From Pseudomonadaceae bacterium UBA836 (GTDB taxonomy: Bacteria > Pseudomonadota > Gammaproteobacteria > Pseudomonadales > Pseudomonadaceae), in the NCBI GenBank assembly GCA_002296055.1, contig DBHE01000148.1, forward strand, positions 936 to 9,424: DNA of 8,489 bases. Reading direction: 5' to 3'. Under the pieces are notes generated by a model. It was not told the DNA's origin. It did not search any database and was given only the letters and a program-made list of their open reading frames with translations. Shown piece by piece: positions 1 to 5,237 of the stretch. Position numbers and translations under genes: made by a program. Within the stretch, counting starts at the first letter, position 1, and every line of letters begins with the position of its first letter.

Positions 1-207
1 TACATCGACTATCAGGCCGACAACGACAAGGTCGGCTTTCGCGACATGCTGCGCTGGATGCAGACGCGCCGCAGCCTGTCGCTGGGGTTTGGCCTGCCGG
101 TGTACGTCGGCATGCTGATTCCGCTGGTCAACCTGCTGGTCATGCCGACCGCCGTGGCGGCCTCTACCCTGCTGTGGGTACGCGAGCGCGAGCAGCAAAC
201 ATCATAA
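1..207 (+). CDS. cysZ: CysZ/EI24-family membrane protein, C-terminal end (5' end outside window)
   Basis: The open frame starts before the window and ends at TAA 205-207, leaving 68 C-terminal residues. The pattern is typical of the CysZ end: an aromatic/acidic segment (YIDYQADNDKVGF), a basic stretch (RWMQTRRSLSLGFG), a hydrophobic segment of about 30 residues rich in Leu, Val and Pro (VYVGMLIPLVNLLVMPTAV), and a short charged tail. CysZ proteins are inner-membrane proteins that help sulfate uptake for cysteine synthesis; that role comes from family knowledge. The neighbouring glycosyltransferase begins only 29-53 bp downstream but has its own Pho-type promoter, so the two are probably regulated separately. 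The assignment is from recalled similarity to the E. coli CysZ C-terminus. A more general EI24-domain label is the safe alternative. Confidence 0.75.
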   Translation, partial: YIDYQADNDKVGFRDMLRWMQTRRSLSLGFGLPVYVGMLIPLVNLLVMPTAVAASTLLWVREREQQTS

Positions 208-243
208 AAGCGTCATAAAGATGTCACGCTCCGATCATGGCGG
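200..243 (+). promoter_or_regulatory. PhoB box array (four 11-bp-phased half-sites)
   Basis: PhoB binds direct repeats related to CTGTCA spaced 11 bp apart. Here xGTCA-like cores recur at exactly 11-bp intervals: CATCATAAAAG (200-210), CGTCATAAAGA (211-221), TGTCACGCTCC (222-232) and a weaker GATCATGGCGG (233-243). The central pair, GCGTCATAAAGATGTCAC (210-227), matches the E. coli phoA Pho box, as I recall it, at 15 of 18 positions. Unit 1 overlaps the cysZ stop codon. The fourth unit lies 10 bp before a CATACT -10 element, the spacing seen in phoA. The two central units are strong and the outer two are suggestive. The array predicts that the downstream glycosyltransferase is induced by phosphate starvation. 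Confidence 0.8.
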
Positions 244-248
244 CTGTC

Positions 249-254
249 CATACT
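249..254 (+). promoter_or_regulatory. Probable -10 element of the Pho promoter
   Basis: CATACT differs from the TATAAT consensus at two positions. It lies 10 bp beyond the GATCAT core of the last Pho half-site. No -35 hexamer is apparent, as expected for PhoB-activated promoters, where the Pho box replaces it. Transcription would start about 7 bp downstream, near base 261, which is also the preferred ATG of the glycosyltransferase. Confidence 0.5.
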
Positions 255-260
255 CGGAGC

Positions 261-1460
261 ATGACCACACCAGACTCGCCCGACCGCTGCTTCGCACTGG
301 TCACTGAAACCTACCCCCCGCAGATCAACGGCGTCGCCAACACCCTTGGCCAGCTGTGCAGTGGGCTGCTCGCGCGCCAGCACCGCGTGCAACTGGTGCG
401 CCCAGCACTGAGTGACGAGCGACCGGGTAGCGACAGCCAGGGCGGCCTGCTTGAACGCCGCGTTCGCGGCATGCCCATCCCCGGTTACGCCAGCCTGCAA
501 TGGGGGCTGCCGTCCGGCCATCAACTGCGCCGCCTGTGGCAACGCGAACGGCCGGATGCCGTCTACCTGGCGACCGAAGGCCCGCTGGGCTGGTCTGCCC
601 TGCGCGCCGCGCGGCGACTGCAGATTCCGGTAATCAGCGGCTTCCACACCAACTTCCAGCAGTACAGCGACCACTTTCATCTCGGCCTGCTGCACGGGCC
701 GGCCATGCGCTACCTACGCTGGTTTCACAACCAGACACTGAGCACTCTGGTCGCCAGCTCCACGCAACAACGCGAACTCAGCCGCCTAGGCGTGAACAAC
801 CTGTCCCTGCTTGGTCGCGGCGTCGATTGCAGGCGCTTCCATCCGGCGCACCGTAGCAGTGAACTACGTAGCACCTGGGGCGCCACGGATAACGACCTGG
901 TGATGTTGCACGTGGGCCGCCTGTCGCCAGAGAAGAACCTGGCGCTGCTGGCAGAGGCCTGGGAACAGGTCAGCGCCCAGAACACCAGCGGCCGAAAACT
1001 GCATCTGGTGATCGTCGGCGACGGCCCATCCCGTGCAGAACTGCAGCGCCGTCTGCCCCACGCCGTTTTTACCGGCGCCCTGACCGGCGAGCCGTTGGCA
1101 GCGGCCTACGCCAGTGCCGACATCTTTGTCTTCCCCAGCCTGACCGAAACCTTTGGCAATGTAGTGACCGAAGCCATGGCCTCGGGCCTGGCAGTCTGCG
1201 CCTTTGATACCGCAGCAGCTCACCAGCACATCCAGGACAGGTACAGCGGCAGTCTCGCGCCCGTAGCCCACGACCGGGTATTTATCGAGAACCTGCAATG
1301 GCTTACGGAAGATCGGGAGGGGCGGCGCAGTATCCGCCTGCATGCGCGGCATCGGGCCTGCCAGCTGGACTGGAGCAGTATCGTGGAGCGCTTTGAACGT
1401 TACCTGCTACAGGCTGCCGGGCGGCAGCCTGCGTTGGCACAGGCAGTGCCGAGCAAGTAG
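261..1460 (+). CDS. GT4-family glycosyltransferase, probable Pho-regulated glycolipid (DAG) glycosyltransferase, Agt2/MgtA-like
   Basis: A 399-residue retaining GT-B glycosyltransferase of family GT4, which transfers sugar from a nucleotide sugar. The N-terminal Rossmann domain opens with VTETYPPQINGVANT (about residues 14-28) and contains GFHTNF. The C-terminal donor domain has VGRLSPEK (218-225), IVGDGPSRAEL and the E-x7-E signature in ETFGNVVTE (Glu296 and Glu304). There is no signal peptide or clear membrane segment; such enzymes act at the inner membrane face. The start is uncertain. ATG 261 is preferred because ATG 237 lies inside the Pho array, upstream of the predicted -10, and has no good SD. 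From memory, the syntenic P. aeruginosa PA0842 (Agt2) makes a glucuronic-acid diacylglycerol during phosphate stress. The Pho box and cysZ neighbour support the same role. A GDP-mannose-dependent mannosyltransferase is the alternative; the sugar donor cannot be read from sequence. Confidence 0.85.
   Translation: MTTPDSPDRCFALVTETYPPQINGVANTLGQLCSGLLARQHRVQLVRPALSDERPGSDSQGGLLERRVRGMPIPGYASLQWGLPSGHQLRRLWQRERPDAVYLATEGPLGWSALRAARRLQIPVISGFHTNFQQYSDHFHLGLLHGPAMRYLRWFHNQTLSTLVASSTQQRELSRLGVNNLSLLGRGVDCRRFHPAHRSSELRSTWGATDNDLVMLHVGRLSPEKNLALLAEAWEQVSAQNTSGRKLHLVIVGDGPSRAELQRRLPHAVFTGALTGEPLAAAYASADIFVFPSLTETFGNVVTEAMASGLAVCAFDTAAAHQHIQDRYSGSLAPVAHDRVFIENLQWLTEDREGRRSIRLHARHRACQLDWSSIVERFERYLLQAAGRQPALAQAVPSK
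1411..1430. other. Perfect GC-rich hairpin in the 3' end of the glycosyltransferase gene
   Basis: AGGCTGCC (1411-1418), a GGGC loop and GGCAGCCT (1423-1430) form an 8-bp perfect stem with a 4-base loop inside the last codons. It is followed 10 bases later by a second stem-loop. GCCTG (1427-1431) can alternatively pair with CAGGC (1440-1444), so the two structures can exchange arms. No T-tract follows, so this is not a classical intrinsic terminator. Confidence 0.5.
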
Positions 1461-1473
1461 CCCGGACTGCCTG
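1440..1473. terminator. Stem-loop at convergent gene junction, possible weak bidirectional terminator
   Basis: CAGGCAGT (1440-1447) and ACTGCCTG (1466-1473) are perfect inverted copies. CCG (1449-1451) and CGG (1463-1465) extend the stem past one bulged G. The loop contains the glycosyltransferase stop codon, and the right arm occupies half of the 23-bp gap before the end of the convergent OYE gene. No T-tract is present on either strand, so termination is inferred from position and symmetry only. Confidence 0.4.
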
Positions 1474-1483
1474 ATGCGGCGAC

Positions 1484-2593
1484 TCAGACCAGTGTCTTGA
1501 GCGCGTCGCGGCTGAAGGGCGCGATATCCTCAAAGCGACCTTCGCGCACCTTGTCGGCCCACTCGGGGTCAACCAGCAGCGCACGGCCAACAGCAACCAG
1601 ATCAAACTCGTCGGCATCCAGACGCTCCAGCAGGCCGTCGATGTTGGCGGTCTGCGCAACCTTGTCGGTGTTGACCATAAACTGCAGAAACTCACCGTCC
1701 AGGCCCACGCTGCCGACAGTAATGCACGGCTTGCCGGTGATCTTGCGGGTCCAGCCAGCCAGGTTCAGCTCGGAGCTTTCGAATTCCGGCTCCCAGAAAC
1801 GACGCTGCGAGCAGTGGAAAATGTCCACACCAGCGGCAGCCAGCGGCGCCAGGAACTGTTCCAGCAGCTCAGGCGTCGGCGCCAGACGCGCGGTGTAGTC
1901 CTGCTGCTTCCACTGGGAGAAGCGGAAGATGATCGGATAGTCGGCACCCACAGCGGCGCGCACGGCCTTGATGATCTCGACAGCAAAGCGACCACGGTTT
2001 TCCATGCTGCCGCCGTACTGGTCTTCACGCTGGTTGGTACCTTCCCAGAAGAACTGGTCGATCAGGTAGCCGTGCGCACCGTGCAGCTCGATAGCATCGA
2101 AGCCAACATCTTTAGCGTCCTTGGCCGCCTTGGCAAAGGCAGCAACCACCTCATCGATGTCTTGCTGGGTCATACCCTTGACCAGCACTTTGCCGTCCTT
2201 GACCTTCTCCATCGGGCCGTAACCGGGCACATCCCCGTCCGGGTCGGTGCCCAGACGGCGAACATTGCCCACGTGCCACAGCTGCGGAGCGATCTTGCCA
2301 CCGGCTGCGTGCACGGCATCAACCACTTTTTTCCAGCCAGCCAGCGACTCTTCGCCGTGGAAGTACGGCACATTCGGATAGCCGTTGGACGCGGCATGAT
2401 CAACCACGGTGCCTTCGGTAATGATCAGACCAACGCCGGACTCGGCGCGACGGCGGTAGTAATCAACCACACCCTGGTTCGGCACGCCCTTGGGCGAGAA
2501 GTTACGCGTCATAGGCGCCATGACAATGCGGTTGGACAGCGTCAAATTGCCCAGAGTGAAGGGCTTGAACAGAGAACCTGCTGCTGCGGACAT
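1484..2593 (-). CDS. Old Yellow Enzyme family ene-reductase (NADH:flavin oxidoreductase)
   Basis: A 369-residue FMN-dependent TIM-barrel oxidoreductase that reduces activated C=C bonds (enones, N-ethylmaleimide, sometimes nitro-esters) with NAD(P)H in the cytoplasm. It opens with LFKPFTLGNLTLSNRIVMAPMTR (an OYE strand-1 signature; residues 9-30 approx.). It carries the active-site motif HGAHGYL with His171, His174 and Tyr176, then DQYGGSMENR (191-200), and ends with the phosphate-binding stretch VAVGRALLVDPEW (333-345). The ATG at 2593 is preferred to an upstream GTG because it has a good GAGGAA ribosome site 6 bases before it. The tetR gene ends 69 bp upstream on the same strand, and two copies of the putative TetR operator lie in that gap. 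This arrangement resembles nemRA of E. coli and suggests induction by reactive electrophiles. The physiological substrate is unknown. Confidence 0.9.
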   Translation of the reverse strand: MSAAAGSLFKPFTLGNLTLSNRIVMAPMTRNFSPKGVPNQGVVDYYRRRAESGVGLIITEGTVVDHAASNGYPNVPYFHGEESLAGWKKVVDAVHAAGGKIAPQLWHVGNVRRLGTDPDGDVPGYGPMEKVKDGKVLVKGMTQQDIDEVVAAFAKAAKDAKDVGFDAIELHGAHGYLIDQFFWEGTNQREDQYGGSMENRGRFAVEIIKAVRAAVGADYPIIFRFSQWKQQDYTARLAPTPELLEQFLAPLAAAGVDIFHCSQRRFWEPEFESSELNLAGWTRKITGKPCITVGSVGLDGEFLQFMVNTDKVAQTANIDGLLERLDADEFDLVAVGRALLVDPEWADKVREGRFEDIAPFSRDALKTLV

Positions 2594-2599
2594 GGATAG

Positions 2600-2605
2600 T
2601 TCCTC
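2600..2605 (-). promoter_or_regulatory. Shine-Dalgarno site fixing the OYE start
   Basis: On the minus strand GAGGAA precedes the ATG at 2593 with a 6-base spacer. This sets the OYE start at 2593 instead of the in-frame GTG 30 bases upstream, which has no comparable site. Confidence 0.75.
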
Positions 2606-2607
2606 GT

Positions 2608-2622
2608 TAGTTGACCGGCACA
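2608..2622. promoter_or_regulatory. Putative TetR operator copy 3 (degenerate)
   Basis: AGTTGACCGG (2609-2618) is identical over 10 bases to the reverse complement of the operator in front of tetR, but the right half of the palindrome is lost (GACCGGCA). Its centre lies 27 bp from the perfect copy at 2640-2647. It falls just upstream of the OYE Shine-Dalgarno site, where bound repressor could block OYE expression. Confidence 0.45.
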
Positions 2623-2634
2623 CCAGCCAGCATC

Positions 2635-2649
2635 AAGCTGACCGGTCGT
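2635..2649. promoter_or_regulatory. Putative TetR operator copy 2 upstream of OYE
   Basis: This contains the perfect 8-bp palindrome GACCGGTC (2640-2647). The 15-base block AAGCTGACCGGTCGT is, on the opposite strand, identical at 14 of 15 positions to ACGACCGGTCAACTT at 3263-3277 upstream of tetR. Such a match at both genes of a regulator-target pair is strong evidence for a shared operator. The NemR box, as I recall it, also contains GACC and GGTC half-sites. Confidence 0.65.
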
Positions 2650-2662
2650 CTCGGCGAATGGA

Positions 2663-3250
2663 TCAAGGCTGCAGCAAACGCTCCAGCTGCTGAATAAAGA
2701 TGCGTAAAGGACCAATCTGACGATCAGCCTTCATACGCAGGAGGGCCCCCTCCCACGCAGCGCTGACAAAGCCGGCCAGCGCCGCCGGATCTTGGTCAGC
2801 GGCAATCTCGCCGGCCGCCTGGGCCTGCGCCAGGCAATCGGCCAGCACCTGATTGGAGCGCTGCAAAATAGCGCTGGCGGCGTATCCAATCGGCTGACTC
2901 TCCTCGGCCATCTCGTGGCACAGGCTGCCGATGAAACACTGATGGCTAGGCTGCTCCTGGTTGGCGAAGTAGCCAACCAGGTCGCGATAACAGCGCAGGA
3001 TACGCTCGCGCGGTGACAGCTGCGCGGCACTGAGTGCATCAGCAAAGCGCTCGATACGCGGGGTGTAGTAGTAGTGCAGGGCCTGAATGGCAAAGTCTTC
3101 CTTACTTTCAAAGTAATGGTAGAAAGACCCCTTGGGCACGCCGGCCCCCTGGGTAATCTCCTGCACCCCGGTGCCGTTGTAGCCCTTGCGCAACATTACC
3201 GCCGTACCGGAGGCCAGAATGCGCGCGCGTTTATCTTGGATAGCGTTCAT
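2663..3250 (-). CDS. TetR-family transcriptional repressor, NemR-like
   Basis: A 195-residue regulator with an N-terminal helix-turn-helix (about residues 10-55) including GVPKGSFYHYFESKEDF, the canonical TetR recognition region, and an all-helical ligand-binding C-terminal domain. It aligns by eye with E. coli NemR. Cys105 in QCFIGSLCHE falls at the position of the NemR redox-sensing cysteine (Cys106 as I recall), and Cys111 lies close by. NemR-type repressors release DNA when this cysteine reacts with quinones, aldehydes or hypochlorite. Start ATG 3250 is chosen to match family N-termini; an in-frame TTG at 3274 lies inside the operator and is unlikely. No Shine-Dalgarno site precedes ATG 3250. 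It probably represses itself and the OYE gene through the GACCGGTC sites. Confidence 0.88.
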   Translation of the reverse strand: MNAIQDKRARILASGTAVMLRKGYNGTGVQEITQGAGVPKGSFYHYFESKEDFAIQALHYYYTPRIERFADALSAAQLSPRERILRCYRDLVGYFANQEQPSHQCFIGSLCHEMAEESQPIGYAASAILQRSNQVLADCLAQAQAAGEIAADQDPAALAGFVSAAWEGALLRMKADRQIGPLRIFIQQLERLLQP

Positions 3251-3257
3251 GGAAGGC

Positions 3258-3263
3258 ACTATA
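3258..3263 (-). promoter_or_regulatory. Possible -10 of the tetR promoter
   Basis: TATAGT on the minus strand is a near-consensus -10 directly next to the operator at 3265-3272, a classic arrangement for repression. The -35 region is unclear (about CTATCA, 18 bp upstream). Transcription from here would start close to the tetR ATG at 3250, giving a leader of almost zero length. An alternative AT-rich -10 (TATATT, 3300-3305) sits 15 bp after TTGATG (3321-3326). Confidence 0.35.
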
Positions 3264-3277
3264 CGACCGGTCAACTT
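3263..3277. promoter_or_regulatory. Putative TetR operator copy 1 upstream of tetR
   Basis: ACGACCGGTCAACTT is centred on the perfect palindrome GACCGGTC (3265-3272), 15 bp upstream of the tetR start. It shares 14 of 15 positions with the inverted copy in front of the OYE gene. The position immediately upstream of the candidate -10 is right for autorepression. Confidence 0.65.
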
Positions 3278-3279
3278 TT

Positions 3280-3322
3280 ACTGATAGCCAAAAATAAGAA
3301 ATATAAATATCAGTGATAGCCA
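3280..3322. repeat. Short direct and inverted repeats upstream of tetR
   Basis: TGATAGCCA occurs at 3282-3290 and again at 3314-3322, 32 bp apart, close to three helical turns. ACTGATA (3280-3286) is also inverted as TATCAGT (3308-3314), and TATCA-G-TGATA (3308-3318) is a small palindrome. The stretch between is very AT-rich (AAATATAAAT type), unlike the GC-rich surroundings. This may be a second regulator site or an upstream promoter element; no known factor is recognised. Confidence 0.4.
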
Positions 3323-3346
3323 TCAATTAGAGCTGGAAACGAGCAC

Positions 3347-3374
3347 AAAAAAAACCGGGCCTGAGCCCGGTTTT
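3347..3374 (-). terminator. Rho-independent terminator of slyD
   Basis: On the minus strand AAAACCGGGC, a TCAG loop and GCCCGGTTTT form a 10-bp perfect stem, and the U-run continues to eight T residues. It starts 16 bases after the slyD stop codon. The plus-strand reading also ends in TTTT, so it could act weakly in both directions, but no plus-strand gene lies upstream. Confidence 0.9.
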
Positions 3375-3389
3375 CTGCACATCATCACC

Positions 3390-3875
3390 TCAATGGTGAT
3401 GACCGCCCTCGCCGTGGATGTGACCGTGAGCGATCTCTTCATCCTGCGCGTCGCGTACTTCCACAACCTTCACTTCAAAGGTCAGGCGCTCGCCCGCCAG
3501 CGGGTGGTTGCCATCAACGGTCACTTCATCACCTTCCAGCGCCTTGATGGTAACAATCTGCATGCTGCCGTCCGGGCCGGAGGCATGGAACTGCATGCCG
3601 ACTTCCAGCTCATCGACGCCTTCAAACATGTTGCGACCCAGTACCGCGATCAGCTCGGCATTGAAGTCACCGTAGGCCTCTTCCGGCTCAACGGTTACCT
3701 TCACCTCGTCGCCGCTCTGCTTGCCTTCCAGAGCCTTTTCCAGGCCAGGGATGATGTTGCCGGCACCATGCAGGTAGACCAGCGGTGCGCCACCGACAGA
3801 CGAATCCAGCACTTCGCCATCGTCGTTGGTCAGTGTGTAGTCGATGGACACGGCCTTGTTGGCAGCAATCTGCAT
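3390..3875 (-). CDS. slyD: FKBP-type peptidyl-prolyl cis-trans isomerase, SlyD family
   Basis: A 161-residue cytoplasmic PPIase/chaperone. The FKBP core (about residues 1-70 and 120-145) includes VSIDYTLTNDDGEVLDSS, HGAGNIIPGLEKALEG and EEAYGDF. It is interrupted by the insert-in-flap chaperone domain (about 72-120) and resumes with VDGNHPLAGERLTFEVKVVEV, all standard for SlyD. The C-terminus is a short His-rich tail (HGHIHGEGGHHH), shorter than the long metal-binding tail of E. coli SlyD but probably still able to bind nickel or other metals. The start at 3875 is preferred over an in-frame upstream one because of the AGGAAAGAG ribosome site. The gene is transcribed away from ackA, from a shared 165-bp intergenic region, and ends at a strong terminator. 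Confidence 0.95.
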   Translation of the reverse strand: MQIAANKAVSIDYTLTNDDGEVLDSSVGGAPLVYLHGAGNIIPGLEKALEGKQSGDEVKVTVEPEEAYGDFNAELIAVLGRNMFEGVDELEVGMQFHASGPDGSMQIVTIKALEGDEVTVDGNHPLAGERLTFEVKVVEVRDAQDEEIAHGHIHGEGGHHH

Positions 3876-3878
3876 AAT

Positions 3879-3887
3879 CTCTTTCCT
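3879..3887 (-). promoter_or_regulatory. Shine-Dalgarno site of slyD
   Basis: The minus strand reads AGGAAAGAG three bases before the ATG at 3875, with the AGGA core 8 bases away. This fixes the start and excludes a 17-residue upstream extension of the open frame. Confidence 0.75.
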
Positions 3888-4028
3888 GTTGGTTTTGAGG
3901 TAACAAGCTGCAAAGTGTACGCGCAATAGGCCATAAACGCACGGCTTGACCCGACCGGAGGCTCACCGGAAGATGCACGAACCCGCCAACTTTTCTGCGG
4001 TCCATACACCAGATTCGGCTGAAAGGAA
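3888..4028. promoter_or_regulatory. Divergent slyD / ackA promoter region
   Basis: This non-coding stretch must hold the promoters of both divergent genes. Toward ackA, TTGACC (3946-3951) is a good -35, but the -10 at normal spacing (GAAGAT, 3969-3974) is poor. Toward slyD, TACACT (minus strand, 3914-3919) is a moderate -10 without a clear -35. ACCGGA is repeated at 3954 and 3965. AAGGAA (4023-4028) is the likely ackA ribosome site, with a long 12-base spacer. The region is clear but the exact promoters are not. Confidence 0.35.
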
Positions 4029-4040
4029 CTCGCTAGCACC

Positions 4041-5237
4041 ATGACAAACCGCCTCGTACTGGTCATTAACGGAGGCAGCTCCTCCATCAAAGTGGCCTTG
4101 CGCCGCGAGAACACCGCCGGCGCTATCTTCGGGGCGATTGCCGAGCGTTTGAACACGGCGCAGGCCTGTCTGTCGACGTCTGACGGCCTGGAACGGGCGC
4201 TGCCTGGTGCCGATCACCTGGCCGCGCTGGACGCGCTGCTGCCGCTTATCGACGACCATCTTGACCAGCCGCTCAGCGCCATTGGCCATCGGGTGGTACA
4301 CGGCGGTGAGCGCTTCACCAGCGCGCGACTGATTGATGACGAGGTGCTGGCCGGCATCCAGGCCAATGCACCGCTGGCACCGCTGCATAACCCTGCCAAC
4401 CTGACCGGTATTCGCGCGGCCCTGAAACTCTTGCCGGGCACACCCCAGTTTGCCGTGTTTGATACCGCCTTCCATCAAAGCATGCCGCCCCACGCTTTCC
4501 GCTACGCGCTACCCGATGAGTTGTACGCTGTGCACGGCGTGCGCCGCTATGGCTTCCACGGCACCAGCCACAAGTATGTCAGCGACCAGGCCAGCCTGCT
4601 GACCGGCCGACGCAAGGGCGAAGGCGCCTGGTTGAGCGCCCATCTGGGCAACGGCTGCTCCAGCTGTGCGGTGCTGGAGGGCAGCAGCATGGATACCAGT
4701 ATGGGATTGACCCCGCTGGAAGGCCTGGTCATGGGCACGCGCAGCGGCGACGTAGACCCCAACCTGCACGCTCACCTGGCCCGCACTCTGGGCTGGGACC
4801 TGCCACGCATCGAGCAGTTGCTGAATCGCGAAAGCGGCCTGCTGGGCCTGTCCGGGCTGTCCAACGACATGCGCGAGCTGGAGCAGGCCCGTGCCGACGG
4901 CCATAGCGGCGCGCAACTGGCCATCGAAGTGTTCTGTTACCGCCTGGCCCGCTCGCTGGCCGGCCTGGCCGTCGCTCTGCCACGTATCGACGGTCTGATC
5001 TTCACCGGCGGCATCGGCGAGAATTCAGCGCTGACCCGCGCCCTGACTGTAAAACACCTCGCTGTGATGGGCCTGCGCCTCGACCCGGACAGCAACAGCC
5101 AATTGCCACGCGGCGAAGCCGGCCGGGTGGAAGCCAGTGGCTCGCCGGCTATTCTGGTCATACCCACTGACGAAGAGCGTCAGATTGCCGATGAGAGCCT
5201 GACGCTACTGGATCACTCAGGAACAACCAACGCATGA
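4041..5237 (+). CDS. ackA: Acetate kinase
   Basis: A 398-residue cytoplasmic enzyme interconverting acetyl-phosphate + ADP and acetate + ATP. It has the usual length and all landmark motifs: N10 in [20 protein letters not shown] (83-92, with Arg84), VFDTAFHQ with catalytic Asp141, [10 protein letters not shown] with His173, HLGNG (201-205), [16 protein letters not shown] with Arg234, FTGGIGEN (321-328) and IPTDEE (374-379). These correspond to the phosphate-, acetate- and nucleotide-binding residues of the ASKHA-fold family. Oddities are Gly at position 11, where Cys or Ala is usual (NCGSSS), and an unusual GNGCSSCAV segment; no catalytic residue is missing. The stop overlaps the pta start by 4 bp (ATGA), so the two are translationally coupled. 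Confidence 0.97.
   Translation: MTNRLVLVINGGSSSIKVALRRENTAGAIFGAIAERLNTAQACLSTSDGLERALPGADHLAALDALLPLIDDHLDQPLSAIGHRVVHGGERFTSARLIDDEVLAGIQANAPLAPLHNPANLTGIRAALKLLPGTPQFAVFDTAFHQSMPPHAFRYALPDELYAVHGVRRYGFHGTSHKYVSDQASLLTGRRKGEGAWLSAHLGNGCSSCAVLEGSSMDTSMGLTPLEGLVMGTRSGDVDPNLHAHLARTLGWDLPRIEQLLNRESGLLGLSGLSNDMRELEQARADGHSGAQLAIEVFCYRLARSLAGLAVALPRIDGLIFTGGIGENSALTRALTVKHLAVMGLRLDPDSNSQLPRGEAGRVEASGSPAILVIPTDEERQIADESLTLLDHSGTTNA

Noticed and set aside
237..260. N-terminal 8-residue extension of the glycosyltransferase
   Set aside because: Would place the start codon within the Pho array and ahead of the predicted -10; not conserved-looking. Kept only as an alternative start.
1814..2599. 261-codon plus-strand open frame antisense to the OYE gene
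   Set aside because: Lies almost wholly over a clear OYE gene, has no recognisable motif, and is typical of antisense frames in GC-rich DNA.
3272..3274. TTG start giving tetR eight extra residues
   Set aside because: The TTG overlaps the operator palindrome and has no SD site; family N-termini fit ATG 3250 better.
3393..3929. 178-codon plus-strand open frame covering slyD
   Set aside because: Mirror of the slyD coding frame with no family resemblance; slyD on the other strand has all FKBP motifs, an SD site and a terminator.
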